A DNA stretch of 64,000 bases from Ilyonectria destructans (Eukaryota; Ascomycota; Sordariomycetes; Hypocreales; Nectriaceae), in contig JAHEWK010000019.1 in assembly GCA_020740775.1 (NCBI GenBank), positions 992,001-1,056,000 on the forward strand, read 5' to 3'. Shown here one piece after another: positions 1-11,079 of the stretch. Numbering within the stretch: position 1 is the first letter of the stretch; each line of letters starts with the position of its first letter. Below the pieces are notes generated by a model, which worked only from the letters and a program-made list of their open reading frames with translations, did no database searches and was not told the DNA's origin. Made by a program: the position numbers and the translations under genes.

Positions 1-493
1 CATCCCTAGATCTTAATAGAGTGCATTTTCATCGACTCGCCAGATGACTGGCTCAAGTGGCTTAACCAAGGATGCAGCGTGATGCCATGCTAGCATTTCC
101 GCCTGTGGCGCGTGTCAACATCCCTGTCAAAACCGGTTCTAAACGCAGATCGCCGATGCAAACGTCATTTCTTGGGAAGTGGGTGTGGTCGCAACACGTC
201 TTCATAGCCACATGCAGGATTCCTGAAACACTTGCATCTGCATTCAACGGCCCATTTGATGATGCGGTCTTTATCTTGCCTAGCATTTCGTTGCACGCGG
301 CCGCGCTACTTCGGATGAGTTGATCTACGGTAGGCATCGTGGCATTGTGCCCCAAGCTTCGGCGATCAGTTGCGAAAGAGTGGATGGATCGCCATTCGAA
401 GGTTGAATGCCACAGTTGAATTTCGATAGGCTACAGTACAGCTACCATGAACCTTTCCCTTAATAGATACGCCTTTGCTTCTGTTCCATTCTG
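1..493. other. Unassigned region with one 97-codon minus-strand frame
   Basis: No gene is recognised here. An open minus-strand frame covers 62-355 and encodes about 97 residues with several Cys and His (for example a CCDHTH segment), but I cannot place it in a family and see no convincing start context. It could be an exon of a gene running off the left edge, or chance. The segment directly follows the 3' end of the MFS pseudogene. Confidence 0.3.
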
Positions 494-2029
494 CTAAGGC
501 TGGATCAAATTCGCAGTCGCAATTCTCTTCCGCTTGCCCAGCAGCCACATGGAAACCGTAAGCAGCGAGAATATTCCCATCACCATGCCAAAAATCCCAG
601 AGGGCTCAGCCGCTCCGCGGTCGTGGATCCAGGCAGTGACGAAAAATGTCCAAGCGAAATCAATGATGGCTCGTAGAATGGTGACGACGACGAAACAATT
701 GCTAGCGAGGTGCATGTAGCAGTCGATCAACTACAGAGGGGTTCTAGTTAGCTTTGCGTTCATCACTGGTACAGTACCAGAACACTCACGTAGTTGAATC
801 CCACTGAAGTAATTTGCATCAGACCCATGGCAATCATGGCATACCCGACCTGCAGACCAACCCAGGCATTCTTAGAAGGATGATCAGCGCAGAAACCGAA
901 TACGAGAAAGCCGCTGGTTGCAATAGCCAGGGTTGGGAACATGGTCGGCAATCGACTCTCAGGCTCGGCAGAACCATGCTCGCGCTTTGCAGATTGCTTC
1001 AGCCTATAGTCCACAACCATATACGTGTACAGAGCGCCCAGGAGCGCCCCGATGACGCCTCCGACATTGATCAAGCCCACGTTGGCGCCCCAAAGATAAG
1101 GAGGAGCCGCAACCAGCTGGGGCCCAATGGTAGAAACGGCGACAATGCCACCGACGAGGCCTCCGCAATGCAGCGTCACCAGCCAAGTTCCAGGGAGCAG
1201 AGCGGTGCGCCAAGGTCGGACGAACTTTTGAAGGACGTCTCCGCGGGGGCTGATGAATCCGAGCGATCTGATGTAGGTGAATGGCTAGTGGGTCTCGACT
1301 GATCGGCTCGTTTCGATCTGAGTGTCGCCCGGCTTTTCGTCGTCCAAGACCTCGCTGGTGACAAAAGCGGCCACGACTGATGCGTATGTCATATAGACCA
1401 TAGGGGTCAGGTTATATGTAGAAAGTAAGATGTCTTGTCTATGGATAAGCTGAGCAGATTGTCTTATATGACGGCTAACTGCTCAGTAGATGCCTGGCTT
1501 GCCAGGCATCCCTAGGATACGGCTAGCTGCACGCATCAACGACTTCTCTGTCAAAGAGCGTTTCTGGGACCAACAGGAGGACGCCCAGGAAGCATGGTCC
1601 GCATAATGCGATGCCGACCCAGAATATGTACTGCCACCCGAGGTTCGATCCGATATAACCATCCACGATGCCGCCGATGAGTGAGTCGCCGGCCAGAAAG
1701 ATAGTGTAAATTGCCTTTCAAATGTCAGCAAGCGAAAGCATGCGCGGGGGATCGCGTTCCAGGTCATGGAGGCATACCATTGCTCGGCCGCGTTCATGCA
1801 TGAAAAAGACCTCGCCGACCAGTGTAGGAGCCACAGTTTCCGAGGCGACACTACCAATTGCCTGGAAGACTCGTGCAACCATTAGCGAGTTGTAGGATGT
1901 CGCCAGTCCACACCAGAGAGTACAGAGTGTCATGAGAAGTGTAGCAACGAGGAGAACCGGTCGTCGGCCGAGGATGTTGGACAGGGGAACCCAGAGTGTG
2001 TTGGAGGCACCGAGGAACAAGGCGCTGAT
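494..2029 (-). pseudogene. MFS transporter (DHA1-like), 5'-truncated pseudogene
   Basis: This is the remnant of a major facilitator superfamily membrane transporter, probably an H+ antiporter of the DHA1 drug/polyamine type. Read from high to low coordinates, one exon (2029-1778) contains the loop signature NILGRRPVLL and the helix 4 region VARVFQAIGS. A splice (GTATGC..AAG) leads to an exon from 1714 (GGIVDGYIGSNLGWQYIFWV, helices 5-6, then the PETLFDR loop). The C-terminal half lies at about 1285-790 (GGVIGALLGALYTYMVVDYR). A clean GT..AG intron (789-731) leads to the last exon, 730-494, ending in KRKRIATANLIQP. It is broken in three ways: the N-terminal exon is absent and repeats follow the acceptor at 2030; the frame is lost at about 1514-1400; and an in-frame TAG lies at 1285-1287 just before PFTYIRSLGF. 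The substrate cannot be read from the sequence. Confidence 0.85.
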
Positions 2030-2073
2030 CTACACGTCAAAGCCATGTTAGCCCTTGTTTATCTCGCCATAGT

Positions 2074-2310
2074 AAAGGCAAAGGTAAAGGTAAAGGTAGG
2101 GTAAAGTACATACGTAAAGTACCTATAGTACTACATACCAAAATCAACTTTAGTAGAGTTGATTTATTTCGCCCCACTCGACAGGGGGTAGAGTTGATTT
2201 ATACCGGGGGGTAGAGTTGAATTTCGGAAGTCACTCGACAGGGGGGTTAGAGTTTATTTCTACTGGGGTTAGAGTTCATTTAAGTCAGGGGTAGAGTTGA
2301 ATTTTTGATT
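2074..2310. repeat. AAAGGT microsatellite and degenerate tandem repeat
   Basis: A short (AAAGG[TC])n run at 2074-2103 is followed by about seven imperfect copies of a roughly 20-40 bp unit built on GGGGTAGAGTTGATTTAT (2148-2310). The block replaces the 5' end of the MFS gene and abuts a solo LTR. Confidence 0.75.
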
Positions 2311-2313
2311 GGG

Positions 2314-2496
2314 TGTTGGAATATGACCCTGTATTACGAAACCTCTGATAGCTCGATATCCTGACCTTAGTCAGAAGGGGGGTCTGATAACCCCTCTTCT
2401 GGCCGGTCCGGATGACCGGCACAAGCAATCATCAACATCATCATCACTGCTTTGAACACTATCCGTTTGATCAAATTGACCGTAACGGATCCAACA
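2314..2496 (+). repeat. Solo LTR, family TGTTGGA..TCCAACA (copy A)
   Basis: The sequence starts TGTTGGAATATGACCC and ends GGATCCAACA, a TG..CA LTR with 7-bp inverted ends. The core (GATATCCTGACCTTAGTCA, then a G run) is shared with copies at 45645-45861 and 55321-55515 (reverse). Unlike those, it has no matching 5-bp flanks (TTGGG against CGTCG), so the insertion site has been rearranged. Starts beginning TGTTGGA are common in Ty1/copia LTRs, which is my family guess. Confidence 0.65.
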
Positions 2497-2615
2497 CGTC
2501 GCGTAAAGTAGGAGCTTTCTACCTGATATTAGTATTTAAGGGGCCGATACCTTTAATTAAATTGAGTATTTGACTGTGATACTTCGAAGTTTTCTATCTT
2601 TACTGCACTGTGAAG

Positions 2616-5600
2616 ATGAATCCTATTATTAAATCGGGTTCTGCTAATACGATTTACCCGTTTATTCTCCTTCCTAGATATAAAATCCTTGTCTGCCAGG
2701 TGTGTCAGTTCGGGTATCTTGCTGATGAAGTTGCTACGCACCTAAGAACACGGCATTATAATATAGAACTACACAGTCGACGAAAACTATTAGAAAAGAT
2801 ACAGAAACTTCCTGACGTCTTACGAAGCCAGTCTCAGCTGGACAAGTTGCAGTATCCGCCGCCGACAACCGAGCCCATTGCTTGTCTTGGCGAAGAAAAA
2901 ACAGATGGACTGAAGTGTCAAGCGTGCAGCCTAATCTTACGCCAAATTCAAAAGATTCAAGCTCATTACGCTCAAAGTTATAGCTGGGTCAACCCAAGGT
3001 GCAAAGGAAGACCGTTAACGATAGATCCAGTGCCTCTAACTGAGCTGCCGTAGATTGCAGGAGTCGTATATCAGCGTTTTTTTCCTTCCAGAGCCGGCAA
3101 CAGATGGTTTGAAGTCAGCCGTAACACCAAGAGGCAGGAGAAAGGCAAATCACAAACGAAGCCAGTCTCCACAAAACCGCAAGCAATAATTCAGTTCCTT
3201 CCGCCAGAAACATCCATCCATTTAAAATAAATTTTGAAACGAGAAGAGGAATATCAGGATGCTATAAGTCAGCTACACATCACTAGCAAGGACACAGGCA
3301 GTGATACCTTTGCGGCTATAAGTCTATAGTTAGACAGAACTTAGTGGTAATACATATACCAAAACGCTCGGCGAGACATACTCCGGGCGTTAACTAGACT
3401 ACCCAACCGGCAACATTTAACGACAGATTATATTTTGGATCAAGGATCCCATATAGGCAAGCCAAACCTGGCGAGCCCACACAAGGACGAACAAAAGATA
3501 TTGTGTATTGTGGGGGCATTCGACTCAGTTATAGACCGTTATGAAGACACGGTTCGCCAGACCAGTCAGACCCTCCTCTCCTGGCTGCTCAGTTCACGAC
3601 TTCAAAGCCGCCAGGAAATTCCCTTTAGCCTGGTAGCAGAGCGAAACAGTAAGCTCCGATACAGAAAGCTTCAGAAACAATTCCTGACCTTCATTTTCCG
3701 GATGCATCAAATGGCAAGCAGTACTCAAGAGGAAGTTACATCCCTTAGGCTGAGTTCCACGCTATCCGCTTAACTGAAACGAATTTAGAACTATAGAGTG
3801 TAAGATCTTTTTGATACATCAAATAGGCTATAGCCCGGTATAAGAAGGCAGGCTTATAACAGTATTCAACAGATACCTACCGTTCATGCCAGTAATCAAT
3901 CCAATAATCACATATTCAATCCTTCTGGTAATGGAGAACGAATAGACGAGGACAGTCAATATGAGGAAGAGAACGATGATAATAGCGATAATGATATTGA
4001 GGATTGGGACCTCGAAGACGAGACCTACGACGATAATTCTGGATATTATAGCGACCTTGCCGGCACCGACAAAGAGCCTCAGTCACCGCCAATCCGCAGA
4101 GTCAATAATGAGCCTGCCCGAGCAGCATACAATGAGTTCCTCGAGCTCCTATTCCAACTATATTTGACGCTATGCACTGAAACTTTTATTAACGGACAAC
4201 TCAGCTCCACACTGTTAGTATACTTTAGTGGGATTCTTAGGTTCTCTGGAGACTGCCGCAAGTTCTTACTCATCCGTCAGTACTGCCCTCAGTTATTAGC
4301 AATAATCTATATCCAGTACATACTGTTATTAGAATGTATATTACCGTTGCATCCTTATCCGGTTCTTAGCATCCTACAGTAGCCACAGATTAAGCAGCTT
4401 AAGCGCTTAAATAAAGTTCGAGAAGAGTATATAGTATTAGGTTTGCAGTCTCCACTCGCAGAGTTAGTAAGTCTTCAGGACTTTAGGCGTAATGTGGCGC
4501 GTATTGAGCCGCCATCTATCCTCTTCCATTAGAGCAATAATAGGAGAATAGTTTTAAGCGGAACCCTCAGATTAACAGTAGAGGAATTCCATAAACTTCT
4601 GGAATATTTCATTACACGGGCAGAAGAGCTATATAACAGCCTTATGTTTGGTATGAAACCCGATATCGACTTCTCGAAGATCAAGGATAACATAGCCAGT
4701 TCGCAGAGCGGCTACAGTTTCGTAGAGAATCCTGGAAATAGCCTTCAATTAGCGTACTTAGAATTACTCTCACAAGCCTATACTGCCGCAAAAAATAGGC
4801 TTGCCAGGAACGGCATTTGGAATGGGCAGGCCATTACATCATACTTAAAACAGGTAACTAAGGTGGAGGAGCAACTCGCCGGTAGCCTTTATACTATATG
4901 TGGTTAAACTCCACAAGTAAGAGAACTCCTTAGCCTTAAGTGTGAAAATGGCCCCAGCACGATATATAGAATATACATTTAGGGATATTATATAGTATAC
5001 ATTATATACCATCATAAAGCGAAACGACTAACAAATCGCGAGTTTTATATGGTTCGCTTTCTACCGATAAGACTAGGCCGGATATTGCACCTATACCTTA
5101 TCTACATCCGAAAACTGGCCCATCTATTGCGTCGGGAGCAGGTCGGGTATATTAAAAGCCGCCAGGAAAGCCCACAGACTCAACTGCTATTTTACAGTAA
5201 CAGAAAGGCATAGCCAACTTCCCGCCTCACAGATATTTTAACCCAGGCCACTTTAAGGGCTTGGCAGCAGGCAGTTAATGTTCGTTTGTATCGGCAACTG
5301 GATATAGCAATCACCGAGAAGCACGTCCGATAAGTACACACCCCATTCAACAGATACAATAACTGTAGTAGCGACGCCGATATCAACATCATATTGGCTT
5401 GGCAAGGCGGACATCGCCCGTTACAGCATGGGATCACATATGGGCTTGACGGCGCGTACCCTTACTGACTTCAACTACCGCTGCTGCATGCTTACGAGTG
5501 GGCGTCAACTCGTTAGCATAAGTTCCTGCACCAGCCAAGCAAGAATTTATCTCTGCTATCTGAGCAGGCATCTACCTCACCTAAATCACTACCTACAGGC

Positions 5601-5827
5601 TGCAACGAACGGCCACCGATTCTCCACTGGGCCCTGCGTCTCTTTTACACCAAATCTATCCACCCAAGCGACGAAAAGTGTGAGAAGCTCCTATATCGCA
5701 GGCGGAACGGAATTCGGAGCTTTTACCAACACCAGAACTCGAAAATAGGAGTGATAAGATCCTATTTCCTCCGGATGACAAGTCTTCCCATGATGTTCCA
5801 CACTTTAAAGAAAGAAATAATCTGTAG
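2616..5827 (+). pseudogene. DUF3505-type zinc-finger/helicase-family protein, RIP-decayed (copy A)
   Basis: One plus-strand gene can be followed across many stops and some frame changes. The N-terminus has two Cys/His modules: CQVCQFGYLADEVATHLRTRH, then CQACSLILRQIQKIQAHY. They are followed by VVYQRFFPSRAGNRWFEV. The central part contains MKPDIDFSKIKDNIASSQSG, AGSLYTICG, then YHHKAKRLTNREFYMVRFLP (about 5000-5065), RLYRQLDIAITEKHV and AWQGGHRPLQHGITYGLDGA (to about 5450). I recognise this order from large repeated ascomycete proteins often annotated as C2H2/DUF3505 (OrsD-like), some of which continue into a RecQ-like helicase. No helicase part is seen. Stops such as TGA for CGA and TAG for TGG (EWASTR*HKFLH) fit RIP. 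The exact Pfam name is from memory. Confidence 0.65.
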
Positions 5828-6250
5828 ATAGACTGCATTCTCTGCATCCTCGAGGAGCATCAAATTCTCATTTACCTCCTCTGTAAATTTGCAATCGGGC
5901 CGGGTAAGAGTACAGTTAACTATTTTCACAAATTGCATCAATTAAAAGGTACCAAGCTCGAGTAAATAGTTTCTTTCTGCAGTTATAAGTCTATCCAGGA
6001 TCCGACTATAATACAGCTGCCAGCCAATTAGAGCAAATACATCCCAGAGTTACCGACGTCGAGAGGATACAGTTGCAGGAAGTGCAAATATTTAACTATT
6101 AACCGCAAAAATATAATAAGTCACTGTAGTCAACTGAAGTATGGGGCTCAACAGGCCGATGAAAAGGAATGGAATGAGGTTACGGTTCAAACTTTCACAA
6201 CAGGTAGACGTGCACGATACTGGATTGTAGAAGAGTAGAGAGCTTTATGA
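5828..6250 (+). pseudogene. N-terminal part of a second DUF3505-type copy (copy B)
   Basis: A fresh N-terminus begins here: IDCILCILEEHQILIYLLC, a Gln-rich linker interrupted by TAA/TAG, the Cys/His module YSCRKCKYLTINRKNIISHC, and then WNEVTVQTFTTGRRARYWIV. This reproduces the domain order of copy A (finger, linker, finger, WFEV/YWIV motif), so it is a second paralogue rather than the tail of A. It is cut at 6250 by the LTR mini-element; related coding sequence resumes at about 7520. Confidence 0.55.
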
Positions 6251-6254
6251 GTGT

Positions 6255-6502
6255 TGTCACACTGAACGTAGGATCTAAATTATGCTGATGAAAGCTCTTG
6301 ATTTCCTATCTAACGAAGGGCTAGGGATCGGTCTTATAGATAAAGATGAGGGCGGCCTCCGGCAGCCTCCGGGCCCGAGGTCCGGAGGTCTGAGACCGGA
6401 GGACCCACCTGCCGGGGGTCTGAGACCGTAGTCCAGACCGGGTTCCTAGCACCCGGTCTGGAAGCTATTCCAGGCGTCTTACGATGACCCCAGAATGTGA
6501 CA
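6255..6502 (+). repeat. Left LTR of the mini-element
   Basis: It is 248 bp. It carries about 30 bp (GAGGACCCACCTGCCGGGGG and neighbours, about 6398-6427) not present in the right LTR, a local duplication of the GTCTGAGACCG motif, plus a few substitutions. The two LTRs have therefore diverged since insertion. Confidence 0.9.
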
Positions 6503-7157
6503 TACCCCCCCAGCTTGAAGGTATTCAAGCTGATAAACCTAGAAATAGCAGATAGTAGCAAAAATCCCTGTTGGAGGGATAACTGCTGTCCCAATCGATG
6601 GCCGGGCTGCCGAGCTATCTGCAGGGCCGTCTGCTGGCCGGGCTGCCAGCCCAACCGCTTGTCGGCCCGTTGTGTAGGCTGCTGTCCCAGTCGATAACCG
6701 GGCTGCTGAGCCGTCTGTTGGCCGGACTGCTGGTCCGACTGCTGATCCAGCTGCTGATCAGCCCGCTGTGGGCTACTGTCCCGGCTGATGACCGGGCTGC
6801 TGAGCTGTTCTGCGGGGCCAGGCTGGCCGGGTTGTTGGCCGGACTGCTGATCCGACTGCTGGCCCGGCTGCTGGTCGGGCCGTTATGTGGGCTGCTGTCC
6901 CGGTCGATGACCGGGCTGCTGAGCCGCTTGCGTTGGAATGACGGAAATCCATCTATTCCAGCTACCGGGGCCTCGCGAGGTTACCCGGGAAGAGCTTTTT
7001 ATATCCATTGGGTCCAGTAGGTAGGGAAAGGCAGCAGCGGAGGCTTTAATCTGACCTAAAGAGAGATAGCAAATCTGTCTCAGAAGGTAGGGAAAAGAGG
7101 GCTAGACTAGGAGCCAAAAAGAGATTGTAAATGAGGGCTGCAAGCCGGGCTCATAAC

Positions 7158-7375
7158 TGTCACACTGAACGTAGGATATAAATGATGCTAATGAAAGCTC
7201 TTGATTTCCTATCTAACGAAGGGCTAGGGATCGGTCTTATAGATGAAGATGAGGGCGGCCTCCGGCAGCCTCCGGGCCCGAGGTCCGGAGGTCTGAGACC
7301 GTAGTCCAGACCGGGTTCCTAGCACCCGGTCTGGAAGCTATTCCAGGCGTCTTACGATGACCCCAGAATGTGACA
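7158..7375 (+). repeat. Right LTR of the mini-element
   Basis: It is 218 bp and otherwise nearly identical to the left LTR. It is followed immediately by the target duplication AGTGT. Confidence 0.9.
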
Positions 7376-7519
7376 AGTGTCGATGTAATACATGTATACT
7401 AAGGTCACAGGTTACGGAGGCTGTATTTCTTAGTCCTCATATAATAATACTAATTATCCACTACATCCTTGCCGCCCTTTTCCTGCACATTTAAGGGTCT
7501 CCAATTGAGAATCTCAAGA

Positions 7520-8806
7520 TGCTCCCAGGCTATAGGTACACCACATGCAAGTACCGCACAGTCAATCGGAAGAACATGCTGGGGCATCCAAGGACGTCGG
7601 TCCACTTAGACGTCGGGGGGGGGGGGGCTGGGAGGATGTGATGCTCCAGTCGTTCTCGCAGGGGCGCTATGCGAAGTACTGGATTGTCGAGGTCGCTAAG
7701 ATGCCAGGGCGGCAGACCGATGCAATGATGGACGGAACCCCAGGAGACCAGTGCTCAGATATCGGGGGCCGCCGTAACGGGGACAGAGATGGGGATGAAG
7801 CCAATGAAGGAGGAGGTGGAGCCGATGACGGGTGGGACGGGATGCTGGCCCAGTACGGCCGCGCACTGAAGGTGGAAGAGGACCAGAGGCGACGGATCGC
7901 GCAGAGGCCGGGCGGCGTGGACCACGATGACAGGTGGGTCGACAAGGCGGGCTGGGCGAAGCACTTTCAGGAATTAGATCTCAAGCGGATCTACCAGCTC
8001 GGGTTGGGACCGAAGTCGAAAGCTGTGCGGAAGGGCATGCGAGACGGTCCGGAGCGCGAGGAACAGGAGACGCTTGCGCGGCTCGCCGAAAGCTTCGGCC
8101 GAGAAATGTCAAGGTGTGTAGGGCGACTGGAGCGGGTGCCGAACGAGACACTTCGATGGCTGAACAGCATCAGCCCGGAAACGCCGACAGGACAGATCTT
8201 CAGGGTGAAAGAGCATGAAAGCTCGCTCGAACGAGAAGAATTGGGCATACGGAGTACGGTATCTGTGCCGTGGAAGCTCGGGCGAGAGGAATCGCGAAGG
8301 GAGGTGGGGGTTCGCTTCACGGATGAGCAGTGGAGCCGTCTAGGTGCGGTGGTGGAAGCTCTGGATACAGTTCGCGTCGGCGGGGTGGGGCGACCGAGGC
8401 CGGGGCCGGGCCGGGCCGGGACCAGTCCCGGGAAAACGGTGCGCGGGCGGACCTACAGTCAACGACGACGACGACGTGGTCGAAAACAGCGGCGACGACG
8501 ATGGTGATGAAGACGACGACGGCGACGACGACGATGCTACGGGCAGCGAGGCGGCGCGGAGGGAGGAGGAAGAAATGGAAGCAGAGCTAGAAAGCAGCCT
8601 CGAACTAGCTGGGCGACTTATTGCAATTATCCTGTTGCGACGTTGTTGCTTTTTCCTAGGCAGCAGGTTTCGGACCTTGTCACCGTACGGAGTACAACGC
8701 GATAAGATATGCAGCCCGCCAGGGTACGAAGCTATTCCTTTCTTGAATATTTCTGAGCCAAGACTTTTCGAGCGGGTTCGCACTATTCCATTTTCGATTT
8801 TCTTCT
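7520..8806 (+). pseudogene. DUF3505-type family, GC-rich copy C (frameshifted)
   Basis: A Cys/His stretch (YTTCKYRTVNRKNMLGH, matching TINRKNIISH of copy B) is followed by a run of about 12 G at 7615-7627 that breaks the frame. The sequence then reopens as WEDVMLQSFSQGRYAKYWIV, DDRWVDKAGWAKHFQELDL, RCVGRLERVPNETLRWLNSI and VRFTDEQWSRLGAVV (to about 8350). A second frame shift at about 8340-8400 moves coding into a frame with an acidic Asp-rich stretch, EEEEMEAELESSLELAGRL, ending at 8808. The order matches the family seen at 2.6-6.2 kb. This copy is GC-rich with few stops, so it escaped RIP or arrived later. Function unknown; it sits among transposon-like sequence. Confidence 0.6.
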
Positions 8807-9023
8807 GAGCCAACACATTCTTATGTCAGCAATTATTTTGTCGAGCTTCAATCCGATAATTATTCCAAACTCCAATAAATTGTGTCATCGGGTAGTGAAA
8901 TATATGGGACTAGATTCATTTGTCTACGATTCTCTCACTCTATAACTGGTGTTATTTTTGTTTTGTTCTGATAAAGTTTTGTCCTCTGAACAGCCCGTCA
9001 TCCCTGACCCCAAAATCTCCATA

Positions 9024-9114
9024 TGAGTTGCTTGCGTCTGGCTCATGGGATGAGACCATTAAGATCTGGGATCCGGCTACAGGCAGTTGTGTCCAGACCC
9101 TCAGGTCAAACTGA
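9024..9114 (+). pseudogene. WD40 repeat scrap
   Basis: A single open segment reads ELLASGSWDETIKIWDPATG then SCVQTLRSN and a stop. This is a near-canonical WD40 blade (SGS-D-TIKIWD). One blade is not functional. It is most likely the 3' end of a WD40 gene, possibly a NACHT-WD40 NLR given the other NLR debris here. It ends exactly where sequence shared with 47.27 kb begins. Confidence 0.6.
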
Positions 9115-9573
9115 AGCCAAGAGATCACAGATAAATGAACCTAGACCCCATCGACCCTCCTCTGACAAAGTTACTAAAAATTAGACGGCGTAATGTTATA
9201 ACTGCCGTAGCTGCCGAGTCCAAGCCCAGATAGTCTGACATAAGATGGGGAAGGGAGCAAGGACTACTTCGCCGTCCACATAGGAATGGGTTTGGGAAGG
9301 CTAGTCAAGGCTCTTATAGCTTGTAACAGGCTATGCAAGTACCATTTTCCGAAAGGGGGGAAGAGTATGGTCTTGTAGTTATTGAGGTTTTGGTTGGAGC
9401 AGCTTGACAATGGCCTCGTGCCCCCTCTCGGCGGCCCACGATAGCGCCGTCCGACTATATACGCTGTCCTTCGCCTCGATCTTGGCGCCCTTCTTAAGCA
9501 GTAGCTTGACAACGATACGATGGCTATAGTACGACGCTACTATAAGATCCGTAAAATGTTCAGTAGTCCCCAT
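9115..9573 (-). pseudogene. Ankyrin-repeat gene fragment plus 3' flank (paralogue of 47.3-49.1 kb)
   Basis: The minus-strand frame 9573-9379 reads HRIVVKLLLKKGAKIEAKDS then YSRTALSWAAERGHEAIVKL, two ankyrin repeats, followed by a stop. The sequence to 9115 (TGAAGCCAAGAGATCACAG at its edge) is non-coding but closely matches 47271-47540, the 3' flank of the larger C2H2/ankyrin gene. Both copies share a left edge, so this is a truncated duplicate of that gene's 3' end. Nothing upstream of 9573 is recognisable. Confidence 0.7.
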
Positions 9574-9860
9574 ACGTATAGTCTCCCAATAGATTCTAAA
9601 CTATACTGAGTAGCTCTTCGAATCTAGATCACAAATTCTCAGAGCAAAAGGTATAATAGCGGTATTATCGATAATATCAGCCTTACGGAAGTAAGTACCT
9701 TAAGTTTGGGCTGAATAATCTAAGAAGGTATATCTGTGAAAGGCTGGACAGGAGTTTGTTCAACAGGCTGTTGCCGTAGGATTGTCTATCTAAAGCTAAA
9801 GAGAAGAGAAGAAGAAGAAGAAAGGAACCCCTTTCCTCGTTGCTAAATAGTAATATAGTC
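9574..9860. other. Spacer without recognised genes
   Basis: AT-leaning sequence with a GAAGAAGAAG run near 9805-9823 and no supported coding region. It ends at the target site (GCTAG, 9861-9865) of the chromovirus. Confidence 0.5.
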
Positions 9861-9865
9861 GCTAG

Positions 9866-10825
9866 TGTCACGGCCCAGGTTGGGACCAGGCGGTCACAAC
9901 CGGCAGAACCATGTCGTACCCACTTTTTCCGTCCAATCACCTGAGGAGCGTTACGCTAGGGATCGTACCCATGATCCTGGATCGTTACGATCCCAGGATC
10001 GCTACGATCTAACGCTCCACACAATCCACGAATCATCACCTACAGTGGGGCTGCAAAAGTTACGACACATTCCCCGGTATACATACAAAATGCTATATTT
10101 ACACCTAAATTTAATTCGAGACATACAGTAGATAAAATTATTAAGAATAACTTATAATAATATTTCTAACTTCTATTTTCTAAATTTAAGGTTTTTTCTC
10201 TTTTTTATTATCTTAAATACTATTTATTATAAAGCTAAAAATTACTTAAAATCTCTATATATTAACCTTAAAATACTATTAATAAAAGATTTAATATTTC
10301 TATATATTTATATTATAATATATCTATTTTATTTCTAGATAATATATATATAGCTTAAACTATAATATGCTATTTTTATATTTCTTAATATACCTTAAAA
10401 AGCTTAATATTATAAGATTTTAAAATTCTTTAAAAGCTAATAATTTTTAAAAATATATATTTAAATAACTAAATCTTCTAATTAGAAAAAAAGATATTTA
10501 ATAAATAGCGACTTCTTCTATATAATTAGATAGAATTTTATTACAATTTTTAACTAAGTATTTCCTATTTAGGAAAGGCTGGTACCTGATACCTCCGATA
10601 TGTCGTAACTTTTGGCCACCCACTGTAGTATATAGACACAATCATTTAGTACTTTCATAGAGATAGCCTTACCAGCTATCAACACACTTAGTTACATTAA
10701 ATCTACTATTCTACTATTACCAGACTGTAACCTATATTGCTTATTACGACGTTCTGATCCACTCGATTATAAATACTATGCCACCGGACCTACCCTATAC
10801 CTCTAGGTTAGACCTAACCGTTATA
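9866..10825 (+). repeat. Left LTR of element 1, split by a mariner-like insertion
   Basis: The two LTR parts (9866-10042 and 10628-10825) sum to 375 bp, the same as the right LTR. The first part is GC-normal (CGATC-rich palindromes such as GATCCTGGATCGTTACGATCC, 9973-9993 region), while the right LTR has the same positions converted C to T / G to A. Confidence 0.9.
10043..10625. mobile_element. Tc1/mariner-like non-autonomous element, TA target
   Basis: The ends are inverted: CAGTGGGGCTGCAAAAGTTAC on the left and, read from the other strand, CAGTGGGTGGCCAAAAGTTAC on the right, continuing through ACGACA. TA flanks both ends (10041-10042, 10626-10627). The uninterrupted site is present in the right LTR of the host element (ATTATCTAGTATATAG, about 18715), proving the insertion point. 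The interior is extremely AT-rich with no open frame, as expected of a RIPed MITE-like element. Confidence 0.88.
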
Positions 10826-11079
10826 TGTTAATAGCTCTTATTTAGTGTATTACTATATCGACCTGAGCAATACCCTGATTCAGTTATTATAGCTCCAGTA
10901 ACTCTATCGACTAGTACCTCTGCTTCCTCTAAGGGAAAAGGCGTTATACACCTAAAAACCCTAAAGGATAATAACAGTAATAACGCTATAGATAATAAGG
11001 AATCCTCCTCAGATAAAGAAGAAATAAGTAAAAAACTCAAAAAGCTTTATAAGAAAAACCTTTAACTTCACTAAGGAGT

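Larger units (their letters stand above)
6255..7375 (+). mobile_element. Complete non-autonomous LTR mini-element (TRIM-like), TSD AGTGT
   Basis: Two direct LTRs begin TGTCACACTGAACGTAGGAT and end CCCCAGAATGTGACA (6255-6502 and 7158-7375). The inverted ends TGTCACA/TGTGACA are perfect. The element is flanked by AGTGT at 6250-6254 and again at 7376-7380, the 5-bp duplication expected for an integrase. The internal 655 bp has no gag or pol. It is dominated by a repeat built on GGGCTGCTGAGCCGTCTGTTGGCCGGACTG, which gives an open but low-complexity Leu-rich frame (6598-7020) that I do not believe is a gene. An autonomous partner must supply all proteins. Confidence 0.9.

Noticed and set aside
6598..7020. 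140-codon Leu/Gly-rich coding region in the mini-element
   Set aside because: Low-complexity product of a GGGCTGCTG repeat, with no domain and no element precedent for such a protein.
8340..8816. Minus-strand Ser-rich frame
   Set aside because: Opposite-strand shadow of the acidic Asp-rich stretch of copy C.
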